This document shows positions 14,916 through 22,642 of a stretch of 26,252 bases of DNA, in pieces. The stretch covers positions 1 to 26,252 of the forward strand of contig JBDIAO010000036.1 in NCBI GenBank assembly GCA_039812375.1. The letters are read 5' to 3'. The translations under genes were made by a program, and so were the position numbers. This stretch comes from JAGOME01 sp039812375 (GTDB lineage: Bacteria; Actinomycetota; Actinomycetes; Actinomycetales; Dermatophilaceae). The notes under the pieces were generated by a model that had not been told where the DNA came from, ran no database searches, and worked only from the letters and a program-made list of their open reading frames with translations. How positions within the stretch are numbered: position 1 is the stretch's first letter; every line of letters begins with the position of its first letter.

Positions 14916-16346
14916 TCAGAGGTGGTTCTCGGCCTCGGTGAGCACGCCGCGCAGACGGGACTCGATGTCGTCGAACTCGGCCTGTCCGATGGTCACCGCA
15001 GGGGCGATCTGGATGACCGGATCGCCGCGGTCGTCGGAGCGGCAATAGATGCCGGCGTCGAAGAGGGCCTTGGAGACGAAGCCATAGAGCAACCGCTGCG
15101 CCTCCTCGTCGGTGAACGTCTCGCGGGTCGCTTTGTTCTTGACGAGCTCGATCCCGTAGAAGAACCCGGCGCCGCGGACGTCGCCGACAAGTGGCAGGTC
15201 GAGGAGCTTCTCCAGGGTGCGCCGCAACGCCGGAGCGTTCTCCTTGACGTGGTCGTTGAGGCCTTCGCGCTCGAAGATGTCCAGGTTGGCCATCGCCGCT
15301 GCGCAGGCCACCGGGTGACCACCCCAGGTGTAGCCGTGGGTGTACGTCGCGTCCTTAGCCCGGAACGGTTCGAAGAGCCGGTCGGAGGCGACCATGAGGC
15401 CAAGGGGTGCGTAGCCGGAGGTGATCCCTTTGGCGCTGGTGATGATGTCCGGGACATAAGAGAAGTCGTCGCAGGCGAATGTGGACCCGATCCGGCCAAA
15501 GGCGCAGATCGTCTCGTCGGAGACCAGCAGGACGTCGTATTCGTCGCAGATCTGCCGCACCCGCTCGAAGTAGCCGGGCGGCGGCGGGAAGCAGCCACCG
15601 GAGTTCTGTACCGGCTCGAGGAAGACGGCCGCGACGCTGTCGGCACCCTCGAACTCGATGGCTTCGGCGATCCGGTCAGCAGCCCACCGGCCGAAGGCCT
15701 TCTCGTCGGTGCGTAGGTGCTCCGGGGCGCGGTAGAAGTTCGTGTTGGGGACCTTGAGGGCACCCGGGACCAGCGGCTCGTAGGGGATGCGAGCGGGCGG
15801 GAGGGAGGTCAGTGAGAGCGCGCCCTGCGGGGTGCCGTGGTAGGCGATGGCCCGGGAGATGACCTTGTGCTTGGTCGGTTTGCCGGTGAGCTTGAAATAC
15901 TGTTTGGCGAGCTTCCAGGCGCTCTCGACTGCCTCGCCACCACCGGTGGTGAAGAAAACCCGGTTAAGGTCAGCGGGCGCCTGCGCGGCCAGGCGCTCGG
16001 CGAGTTCGATGGCCTGGGGGTGTGCATAGGACCACAAGGGGAAGTAGGCGAGTTCGCTGGCCTGCTTGGCCATCGCCTCGACGATCTCGCCGCGGCCGTG
16101 GCCGGCGTTGACAACGAACAGACCGGCCAGGGCGTCGATGTACTCCCGGCCGTGGTCGTCCCAGATCCGGTGACCCTGGCCGCGAACGATGACGGGCAGA
16201 GCACGGCCCAGCTCCTGCTCGTTCAGGCCCTCGAAGCCGCCGTGCGCGGTGAAGTGCATCCACAGATGGTCCCGAGCGGCCTCGGTCAGTGGTGTCCCGG
16301 AACGGGTGCGCCAGGACGAGGTGGCGTGGTCCCTCTCGGTGGTCAT
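14916..16346 (-). CDS. Class III PLP aminotransferase (putrescine/GABA:pyruvate type)
   Basis: A 476-residue omega-aminotransferase. Motifs are DALAGLFVVNAGHGRGEI (71-88), FFTTGGGEAVESAWKLA with the phosphate-binding Gly-Gly-Glu (131-147), AYHGTPQGALSLTS, EPVQNSGGCFPPPPGYF, LLVSDETICAFGRIG with D277, and PLP lysine K306 in IITSAKGITSGYAPLG. Proteins with this pattern are usually annotated as aspartate aminotransferase family, and close relatives act on putrescine, cadaverine, GABA or beta-alanine with pyruvate. Next to an aldehyde dehydrogenase and a polyamine importer, putrescine-to-aminobutanal conversion is the best guess. Its ATG overlaps the stop of the lrp-like gene (ATGA), so the two are co-transcribed. 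Confidence 0.92.
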   Translation of the reverse strand: MTTERDHATSSWRTRSGTPLTEAARDHLWMHFTAHGGFEGLNEQELGRALPVIVRGQGHRIWDDHGREYIDALAGLFVVNAGHGRGEIVEAMAKQASELAYFPLWSYAHPQAIELAERLAAQAPADLNRVFFTTGGGEAVESAWKLAKQYFKLTGKPTKHKVISRAIAYHGTPQGALSLTSLPPARIPYEPLVPGALKVPNTNFYRAPEHLRTDEKAFGRWAADRIAEAIEFEGADSVAAVFLEPVQNSGGCFPPPPGYFERVRQICDEYDVLLVSDETICAFGRIGSTFACDDFSYVPDIITSAKGITSGYAPLGLMVASDRLFEPFRAKDATYTHGYTWGGHPVACAAAMANLDIFEREGLNDHVKENAPALRRTLEKLLDLPLVGDVRGAGFFYGIELVKNKATRETFTDEEAQRLLYGFVSKALFDAGIYCRSDDRGDPVIQIAPAVTIGQAEFDDIESRLRGVLTEAENHL

Positions 16347-16828
16347 CGGGTTCCCCAGTTGTAGCGTTGCTTGGCGAGTTTGAGATAGACGAACGTCTCC
16401 GTCGAGCGCACCCCGGGCAGCGCCCGGATCCGGTCGTTGAGGACTTCATAGAGATGGGCGTCGTCCTCGCAGATCACCTCGGCGAGGAGGTCGAAGCTGC
16501 CGGCAACGGTGACGACATAGGAGACCTCCGCCATCTCGCCGAGGGCCTGCGCAACACCGGTGATGCTGCCGTCGGCGCGGATGCCGATCATCGCCTGGCG
16601 CCGGAAGCCCACCTGGAGCGGGTCGGTCACGGCGACGATCTGCACGACCTCGGTGTCCAGGAGACGTTGCACTCGCTGCCGGACGGTCGCCTCGGAGACG
16701 CCGACAGCCTTGGCGATGGCGGCATACGAGCGGCGGCCGTCGGCCTGGAGGTGCTCGATGATCGCCTTGGAGAGCGCGTCCAGGGTGATCTCGCCGGCCG
16801 AGGGAGAGGTCGAGCCGCTCTTTGGCAT
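16343..16828 (-). CDS. Lrp/AsnC-family transcriptional regulator
   Basis: A 161-residue regulator with an N-terminal winged helix-turn-helix (LDALSKAIIEHLQADGRRSY, then AIAKAVGVSEATVRQRVQRL) and a C-terminal RAM ligand-binding domain (VSYVVTVAGSFDLLAEVICE, then ALPGVRSTETFVYLKLAKQ). Lrp/AsnC proteins bind amino acids or related small molecules and act on adjacent operons. Its position at the centre of the divergent polyamine locus, 201 bases from the aldehyde dehydrogenase start, suggests it controls both arms. ATG 16828 has AGGA eight bases upstream; ATG 16837 (three residues longer) is the alternative. Confidence 0.93.
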   Translation of the reverse strand: MPKSGSTSPSAGEITLDALSKAIIEHLQADGRRSYAAIAKAVGVSEATVRQRVQRLLDTEVVQIVAVTDPLQVGFRRQAMIGIRADGSITGVAQALGEMAEVSYVVTVAGSFDLLAEVICEDDAHLYEVLNDRIRALPGVRSTETFVYLKLAKQRYNWGTR

Positions 16829-16936
16829 GGCGGCCATCCTGCCTCGACCCCGGTGGGCTGGGCAACTCCGAGCACCCGGAATCCGTCGTAGAGGAACCCC
16901 CGTAGCACCCTTTCCAGATTCATCGACTGCTGCGGG

Positions 16937-16965
16937 TGTCGGATTCGGCGAAGCGTGGCTACAGT
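16937..16965 (+). promoter_or_regulatory. Candidate promoter for the aldehyde dehydrogenase-pot operon
   Basis: TACAGT at 16960-16965 fits TANNNT, with TGTCGG at 16937-16942 as a weak -35 at 17-base spacing. It lies in the divergent spacer 16829-17029, where an Lrp-type operator would be expected. I could not define an operator dyad by eye. Confidence 0.35.
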
Positions 16966-17029
16966 GCCTTCACCACGTTGTTCAGCTACGTCGCCCATCC
17001 GACACCTGTCACCTACCTTGGAGAATCTT

Positions 17030-18475
17030 GTGAACGGCCCTCGACCTCTGCGCAACCACATCGGCGGTGACTTCGTCGACGCCCGCACCGACGCTGTCAG
17101 CGACGTCGTCAACCCGGCGACCGCGACGGTGGTCGCGCAGGCCCCGGTCAGCGGCGCCGAAGACATCGACGCGGCGTATGCCGCTGCCGCGACGGCATTC
17201 CAGGAGTGGGGCCAGGCCACCCCGGCGCAGCGCCAGGACGCCCTGTTGAAGTTCGCCGACGCGGTTGAGGCGCGGGCCGAGGAGTTCGTGCGGCTTGAGT
17301 CGGACAACACCGGCAAGCCATACGCGGTGACCATGGCCGAGGAGATCCCCCAGGTCCTCGACCAAATCCGGTTCTTTGCCGGAGCCGCCCGGATCCTCGA
17401 GGGACTCTCGGCGGGGGAGTACCTCAAGGGGCACACGAGCTGGATCCGGCGGGAGCCGATCGGGGTCGTCGGCCAGGTGACCCCATGGAACTACCCGCTA
17501 TCCATGGCCATCTGGAAGATCGCCCCGGCACTGGCCGCCGGCAACACCATCGTCCTCAAGCCAGCGGACACCACCCCGGAAACCACGCTTCTGCTCGCCG
17601 AGATCGCCGCCGAGTTCTTCCCCGCCGGCAGCCTCAACGTCGTCACCGGGGACCGGGAGACCGGGCGCCTCCTCGTCGAGCATCCCACCCCGGCACTGGT
17701 CGCGATCACCGGGTCGGTGCGGGCCGGCACACAAGTCGCCCTGAGTGCGGCCCGGGATCTGAAGCGAGTGCACCTCGAGCTCGGTGGGAAGGCGCCCTGT
17801 GTCGTCTTCGACGATGCCGACCTCGAAGCTGCCGTCGCCGGGATCGCCATGGGTGGCTATTTCAACGCCGGCCAGGACTGCACCGCTGCCGCCAGAGTGC
17901 TCGCCGGACCGGGCATCCACGACGACTTCGTCGCCGCCCTCGGGGAGTATGCCGCGCGCTCGGTGCGGGTGGGCCTGCCGGACGACGACGCCGCCGTCCT
18001 CGGACCGGTGAACAACCCCGCTCAGCTCGCGCGAGTGCAGGGATTCATCGAGCGTCTGCCCGCGCACGCCCGTGTCGTCGCTGGCGGTGAGCGGATGAGC
18101 TCGCTGGGCGACGGCTACTTCCTCGAGCCCACGGTCCTGGCGGGCCTGCACCAGGACGACGAGCAGATCCAGGACGAGATCTTCGGACCGGTCATCACCG
18201 TGCAGCGCTTCAGCGACGAGGACGAGGCGGTGCGCTGGGCCAACGACGTCGACTACGCCCTGGCAGCGTCGGTGTGGACCAAGGACGTCGGGCGAGCGAT
18301 GCGGATGACCAAGCGCCTTGACTTCGGCTGCGTGTGGGTCAACACGCACATTCCCTTCATCTCCGAGATGCCGCACGGTGGATACAAGAAGTCGGGCTAC
18401 GGCAAGGACCTGTCGATGTACGGGTTCGAGGACTACACCCGCATCAAGCACGTCATGGTCAACATCGAGACCTGA
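17030..18475 (+). CDS. Aldehyde dehydrogenase, probable gamma-aminobutyraldehyde dehydrogenase
   Basis: A 481-residue NAD(P)-dependent aldehyde dehydrogenase. The catalytic Cys C284 is in FNAGQDCTAAARV and the general base E250 in HLELGGKAPCVVFDDADL. GQVTPWNYPLSMAIWKIAPA marks the cofactor domain, and EIFGPVITVQRFSDEDEAV and NTHIPFISEMPHGGYKKSGY mark the C-terminal part. The NAGQDCTA form around the Cys and the HGGYKKSGYGKD segment are typical of 4-aminobutanal dehydrogenases (PatD/YdcW), consistent with a putrescine-to-GABA route. GTG 17030 has GGAG at 17020-17023; an in-frame codon at 16955 would extend into the promoter candidate. It is the first gene of a rightward operon with potDABC. 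Confidence 0.92.
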   Translation: MNGPRPLRNHIGGDFVDARTDAVSDVVNPATATVVAQAPVSGAEDIDAAYAAAATAFQEWGQATPAQRQDALLKFADAVEARAEEFVRLESDNTGKPYAVTMAEEIPQVLDQIRFFAGAARILEGLSAGEYLKGHTSWIRREPIGVVGQVTPWNYPLSMAIWKIAPALAAGNTIVLKPADTTPETTLLLAEIAAEFFPAGSLNVVTGDRETGRLLVEHPTPALVAITGSVRAGTQVALSAARDLKRVHLELGGKAPCVVFDDADLEAAVAGIAMGGYFNAGQDCTAAARVLAGPGIHDDFVAALGEYAARSVRVGLPDDDAAVLGPVNNPAQLARVQGFIERLPAHARVVAGGERMSSLGDGYFLEPTVLAGLHQDDEQIQDEIFGPVITVQRFSDEDEAVRWANDVDYALAASVWTKDVGRAMRMTKRLDFGCVWVNTHIPFISEMPHGGYKKSGYGKDLSMYGFEDYTRIKHVMVNIET

Positions 18476-18493
18476 GCCCCAGGCAGTCGTCCG

Positions 18494-18542
18494 GACGGAC
18501 GAGCAGGACGGATGAGCAGGACGGACGAGCAGGACGGACGAG
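18494..18542. repeat. 13-bp tandem array between the aldehyde dehydrogenase and potD
   Basis: Three full units of GACGGAYGAGCAG (18494, 18507, 18520) are followed by a 10-base partial unit to 18542. Units 1 and 3 are identical. The array occupies over half of the 81-base spacer and ends about 14 bases before the potD start, so it overlaps the translation-initiation region; GAGGAG at its edge may supply the ribosome binding site. Confidence 0.9.
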
Positions 18543-18556
18543 GAGCAGAGACGGAT

Positions 18557-19786
18557 ATGACGATCGGTAACAAAGGGCCTGCCCCCATGACTGCTGCGCT
18601 CGCACGGGGCCTGGTGAGCCGGCGCACGCTGATGCTGGGAGCCGGCGGTCTGGGGGTCACGGGTCTGGCCGCGTGCGGGGTCAAGGGACGCAACCCCGGC
18701 GCTGGGTCTGGGGTCGCGGCCCGACCCACCGCGAAGGCGGCGCACGACATGTCGGAGACCGAGAAGGTGGTGAACTGGAGCAACTGGCCCGAGTACATCG
18801 ACGTCGACGACAAGACCCAGAGCCGTCCGACGATCGACGAGTTCACCAGACAGACCGGGATCACGGTCAACTACACCGAGGACTACAACGACAACGACGA
18901 GTTCTATGCCAAGGTCCGTCCACTGCTGTCCGCGGGGCAGGACACCGGCCGCGACGTGTGGTGCTCCACGGACTGGATGGTCGCCCGGCTCATGCGCCAG
19001 GGGTTCGTGCAGAAGATCGAGCTGGCGAACTTCCCCAACCACGCGAACATCGAGGACTCCCTGATCACCGTCGAGTTCGACCCGGGCCGGCTCTACTCGG
19101 TCCCGTGGCAGAGCGGGTTCACCGGGATCGCGTACAACCCGAAGGCAACCGGCGGCAAGAAGATCGAGACCGTCGACCAGTTGCTCACCGACCCGAGCCT
19201 GAAAGGCAAGGTCACCCTGCTCACCGAGATGCGCGACACGGTCGGGCTCGTCCTGCTGGCCATGGGTAAGAAGCTCGACTCGTTCACCGAGGCCGACTTC
19301 ATGGCAGCGATCGACGAGATCAAGAAGGCCAAGGACTCCGGGCAGATCAAGGGCTTCACCGGCAACGAGTACGGCAAGCCACTCAGTTCGGGCGACACCG
19401 CGGCCTGCTTCGCCTGGACCGGGGACGTCGTCCAGCTCCAGGCGGACAACCCCACCCTCGGTTATGCCCTGCCGGCGACCGGTTTCCCCCTGTGGTCGGA
19501 CAACTTCGTCATCCCCGGCATGGCCCGGCACAAGACCAACGCGGAGAAGCTCATCAACTACTACTACGAGCCGGAGGTCATGGCCAGAGTGGTCGAATAC
19601 GTGCACTACATCTCGCCAGTTCGCGGCACCACGGCGATTCTGCAACGGGACGACCCCGCGGTGGCTGCCAACCCTCTCATCGTCCCGGACGAGAAGACCC
19701 GGGCCAACGCCCACGTCTTCCGTGGGCTCACCGCTGCCGAGGAGACGAAGTTCTCCCAGGCCTTCTCCGAGCTGACGGCCGGCTGA
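18557..19786 (+). CDS. potD: Polyamine ABC transporter substrate-binding lipoprotein (PotD-like)
   Basis: A 409-residue exported binding protein. The N-terminus has a twin-arginine motif (VSRRTLMLGAGG, R22-R23) and a lipobox LAAC with C40, so it is probably exported by Tat and lipid-anchored. The mature protein begins with a linker and VVNWSNWPEYIDV, the characteristic start of spermidine/putrescine binding proteins. DVWCSTDWMVARLM, VPWQSGFTGIAYNP, ACFAWTGDVVQLQ and INYYYEPEVMARVVEYVHYI follow. ATG 18557 was chosen; ATG 18587, still before the RR motif, is an alternative. The stop overlaps the potA start (TGATG). Confidence 0.92.
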   Translation: MTIGNKGPAPMTAALARGLVSRRTLMLGAGGLGVTGLAACGVKGRNPGAGSGVAARPTAKAAHDMSETEKVVNWSNWPEYIDVDDKTQSRPTIDEFTRQTGITVNYTEDYNDNDEFYAKVRPLLSAGQDTGRDVWCSTDWMVARLMRQGFVQKIELANFPNHANIEDSLITVEFDPGRLYSVPWQSGFTGIAYNPKATGGKKIETVDQLLTDPSLKGKVTLLTEMRDTVGLVLLAMGKKLDSFTEADFMAAIDEIKKAKDSGQIKGFTGNEYGKPLSSGDTAACFAWTGDVVQLQADNPTLGYALPATGFPLWSDNFVIPGMARHKTNAEKLINYYYEPEVMARVVEYVHYISPVRGTTAILQRDDPAVAANPLIVPDEKTRANAHVFRGLTAAEETKFSQAFSELTAG

Positions 19787-20895
19787 TGGCCACCGGAAGT
19801 GGCGGCAACCTGCGACTGGTCGGGGTCAGCAAGGAGTTCGAGGCCTTCACCGCAGTCCACCCGCTCGACCTCACTGTGCCGGCGGGCAGCTTCTTCGCCC
19901 TCCTCGGCCCGTCCGGGTGCGGCAAGACGACAACGCTGCGCATGGTCGCCGGCCTGGAGGAGCCGACGAACGGTCAGATCCTCCTCGGCGAGAAGGACAT
20001 CACCAACACCCGGGCCTACCAGCGCAACGTCAACACCGTCTTCCAGTCCTATGCGCTCTTCCCGCACATGACGATCCTCGACAACGTCGCCTTCGGGCTC
20101 AAACGGCGGGGTGACAAGGAGGCGATCCCCAAGGCCAAGGATGCCCTCGAGCTCGTCCAGCTCAGCCACACCGCGAGCAAGAAGCCCGCCCAGCTCTCCG
20201 GCGGTATGCAGCAGCGCGTGGCTCTGGCCCGGGCCGTGGTCAACCGCCCCGACGTGCTCCTCCTCGACGAACCGCTGGGTGCCCTGGATCTCAAGCTGCG
20301 CCGGCAGATGCAGATCGAGCTCAAGCGCATCCAGTCCGAGGTCGGGCTCACTTTCATTCACGTCACCCACGACCAGGAGGAGGCCATGACGATGGCCGAC
20401 ACCATCGCGGTGATGAACGCCGGCCGGATCGAGCAGCTCGCCGACCCGGCCACCCTCTACGAGCACCCGGCCTCGACGTTCGTGGCGAACTTCCTGGGCC
20501 AGTCGAACCTGCTCCAGGCGCGGATCACCGGCTCGCCAGACGGCGACGCGGTCCCGGCCTCCACGCATGGCATCGACGTCTGGGTGGATCGCCGCAACGT
20601 TCCCGAGGGAATCACCGACGTCTGGATCGGGGTGCGTCCGGAGAAGCTGCGCCTGGGCGGGGGTGGGCGCAACCAGATCCCTGGGGTCGTCACCGACGCC
20701 TCCTTCACCGGGGTGGCCACCCAGTACCTCATCGAGATGCCCTGGGGCGTCGAGATCATGCTCATCCAGCAGAACGACGGGTCCGCGCGGGCCGCGGTCG
20801 GGGAGCGGGTGACCGTCTCCTGGGAGGTCGGCCACGAGTTCGTCCTCGACCAGAATCAGGCCGAGCATGCCGGGGAGGAAGGCGTCGATGGCTGA
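19786..20895 (+). CDS. potA: Polyamine ABC transporter ATP-binding protein (PotA-like)
   Basis: A 369-residue ATPase that energises the importer. Walker A GPSGCGKTT has K47; the Q-loop is in NTVFQSYALFPHMTI; the signature is LSGGMQQRVALARAVV; Walker B is VLLLDEPLGALDL and the switch His is in FIHVTHDQEEAMTMAD. After about residue 240 an OB-fold TOBE-type regulatory domain follows (VWIGVRPEKLRLG, VVTDASFTGVATQYLIE). ATG 19786 overlaps the potD stop by one base, and the 3' end overlaps potB by eight bases, indicating tight translational coupling. Confidence 0.95.
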   Translation: MATGSGGNLRLVGVSKEFEAFTAVHPLDLTVPAGSFFALLGPSGCGKTTTLRMVAGLEEPTNGQILLGEKDITNTRAYQRNVNTVFQSYALFPHMTILDNVAFGLKRRGDKEAIPKAKDALELVQLSHTASKKPAQLSGGMQQRVALARAVVNRPDVLLLDEPLGALDLKLRRQMQIELKRIQSEVGLTFIHVTHDQEEAMTMADTIAVMNAGRIEQLADPATLYEHPASTFVANFLGQSNLLQARITGSPDGDAVPASTHGIDVWVDRRNVPEGITDVWIGVRPEKLRLGGGGRNQIPGVVTDASFTGVATQYLIEMPWGVEIMLIQQNDGSARAAVGERVTVSWEVGHEFVLDQNQAEHAGEEGVDG

Positions 20896-21841
20896 CGTCG
20901 TCACCGTCGACGCACCCGCGGAGGCACCCCCAGCGGGGGCACCGACGGTGCGTCATCGCCGCAACTGGATCCCCTATGCACTGCTCGCACCCGGCCTGCT
21001 CTGGCTGGCGGTCTTCTACGTCGCCCCGATGTTCACGACGGCATCGCTGTCGATGCAGGAGGGCAACGTCGACGACGGATTCGTCTTCACCGGCAATGTC
21101 TCCATCTTCGGCACCGCGCTCAAGGCCTACTGGCCGCAACTGGTCCGCTCCCTGGTGTATGCCGGGTCGGCGACGCTGCTCTCGCTCCTGCTCGGCTACC
21201 CACTGGCCTACTTCATCGCTTCTCGACGGGGTCGATCCAAGAACATCTTCCTCGTCCTGGTGATCGCGCCGTTCTTCACCAGCTTCCTCATCCGGACGAT
21301 GGCCTGGCAGTCGATCCTCTCCAGCGAGGGCGGCCTGCTCAAGAAGGCCCTCAGCGCGGTGCACCTCGAGTGGGTATTCGAGGGCTTCGGCCAGCTCCTC
21401 ATGCTGCTCAACTTGTCCCCGAACGGCGAGATCCTCTACTCGCCATGGGCGGTGATCTGGGGCCTGACCTACAACTTCCTGCCCTTCATGATCCTGCCGC
21501 TCTACACGTCCTTGGACCGGCTCGATCCCCGGCTCCTCGAAGCCGCCGGTGACCTCTACGCAACACCCACCCAGACGTTCCGGTATGTCACCTGGCCGCT
21601 GTCGTTGCCGGGGGTGGTCTCCGGGACGCTGCTGACCTTCATCCCGGCCGCCGGTGACTTCATCAACTCCAAGCTGTTGGGCAACACGAACACGGTGATG
21701 ATCGGCCAGGTCATCGACAGCCAGTTCCTGCGAGTGCTCGACTACCCACTCGCCGCGGCACTGTCGTTTATCCTGCTCATCCTCATCCTCGCGCTGGTCC
21801 TGGTCTACATCCGCAAGGCCGGGACTGAGGAGTTGGTGTGA
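20888..21841 (+). CDS. potB: Polyamine ABC transporter permease (PotB-like)
   Basis: A 317-residue inner-membrane permease with about six hydrophobic helices, for example PYALLAPGLLWLAVFYVAPM, NIFLVLVIAPFFTSFLI and AALSFILLILILALVLVYI. The cytoplasmic EAA loop that contacts the ATPase is EAAGDLYATPTQTFRYVTWP. ATG 20888 is preceded by GGGGAGGAAGG, which lies inside the end of potA; an in-frame ATG at 20867 would add seven residues. The stop overlaps the potC start (GTGA). Confidence 0.93.
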   Translation: MADVVTVDAPAEAPPAGAPTVRHRRNWIPYALLAPGLLWLAVFYVAPMFTTASLSMQEGNVDDGFVFTGNVSIFGTALKAYWPQLVRSLVYAGSATLLSLLLGYPLAYFIASRRGRSKNIFLVLVIAPFFTSFLIRTMAWQSILSSEGGLLKKALSAVHLEWVFEGFGQLLMLLNLSPNGEILYSPWAVIWGLTYNFLPFMILPLYTSLDRLDPRLLEAAGDLYATPTQTFRYVTWPLSLPGVVSGTLLTFIPAAGDFINSKLLGNTNTVMIGQVIDSQFLRVLDYPLAAALSFILLILILALVLVYIRKAGTEELV

Positions 21842-22635
21842 CCGTGGCCTGGATACGCAAGCACCTGCTCACCTTCGCCGCGATGGTCACCCTGGCCATC
21901 CTGCTCGTCCCGAACCTCGTCGTGGCGGTTTACTCGTTCAACAAACCCAACGGACGGTTCAACATCGAGTTCGTCCGCTTCTCCCTCGACGCCTGGCTCG
22001 ACCCGTGCGGGACCCCCGGCATCTGCACCTCCGTGGGGCTGTCCTTGCGGATCGGGTTCCTGGCCTCTCTGGTCGCCACGATCCTCGGCACGATGATCGC
22101 CTTTGCGCTGACCAGGCATCATTTCCGTGGCCGGTCCACGACGAACCTGCTCATCTTCATGCCGATGGCCACTCCTGAGGTCGTCATGGGCTCGAGCCTG
22201 CTCGCGCTCTTCCTCAACATCGGCATGTCCACCGGGGCGATGGCGATCCTCATCGCGCACATCATGTTCTGCCTGAGCTTCGTCGTCGTGGCGGTCAAGG
22301 CGCGGGTTGCCACCTTGGACCCGCGGCTCGAGGAGGCCGCTGCTGATCTGGGGTCGCGACCGGTGTCGACGTTCCTGCGGGTCACGCTGCCCCTGGTGGC
22401 CCCTGGGATCGCTGCCGGGGCGCTGCTCTCGTTCTCGTTGAGCTTTGACGACTACATCATCACCAACTTCAACGCGAGTCCGCAGTCGGTGACCTTCCCG
22501 ATGTATGTCTGGGGTGCGGCGCAGCGGGGCACTCCGGTGCAGATCAACGTCATCGGCACAGTGATGTTCCTCGTCGCTTTGGCGGTGGTCCTCCTCGGAC
22601 AGGTCATCTCCGCCCGCCGGGCCAAGGGGCGCTGA
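21838..22635 (+). CDS. potC: Polyamine ABC transporter permease (PotC-like)
   Basis: The second permease subunit, 265 residues. The first helix is LLTFAAMVTLAILLVPNLVV, followed by the conserved YSFNKPNGRFNIEF segment; further helices include TNLLIFMPMATPEVVMGSSL and VMFLVALAVVLLGQVI. The EAA loop is EEAAADLGSRPVSTFLRVTL, and SFDDYIITNF is typical of PotC. GTG 21838 shares bases with the potB stop. It completes an importer of the PotABCD architecture; putrescine versus spermidine preference cannot be read from sequence. Confidence 0.93.
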   Translation: MTVAWIRKHLLTFAAMVTLAILLVPNLVVAVYSFNKPNGRFNIEFVRFSLDAWLDPCGTPGICTSVGLSLRIGFLASLVATILGTMIAFALTRHHFRGRSTTNLLIFMPMATPEVVMGSSLLALFLNIGMSTGAMAILIAHIMFCLSFVVVAVKARVATLDPRLEEAAADLGSRPVSTFLRVTLPLVAPGIAAGALLSFSLSFDDYIITNFNASPQSVTFPMYVWGAAQRGTPVQINVIGTVMFLVALAVVLLGQVISARRAKGR

Positions 22636-22642
22636 CCCAGGC

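Noticed and set aside
17498..19714. 738-codon minus-strand open frame spanning the aldehyde dehydrogenase and potD
   Set aside because: It crosses two clearly real genes and their spacer in antisense, with Gly/Val/Asp/Arg-rich shadow composition and no domain.
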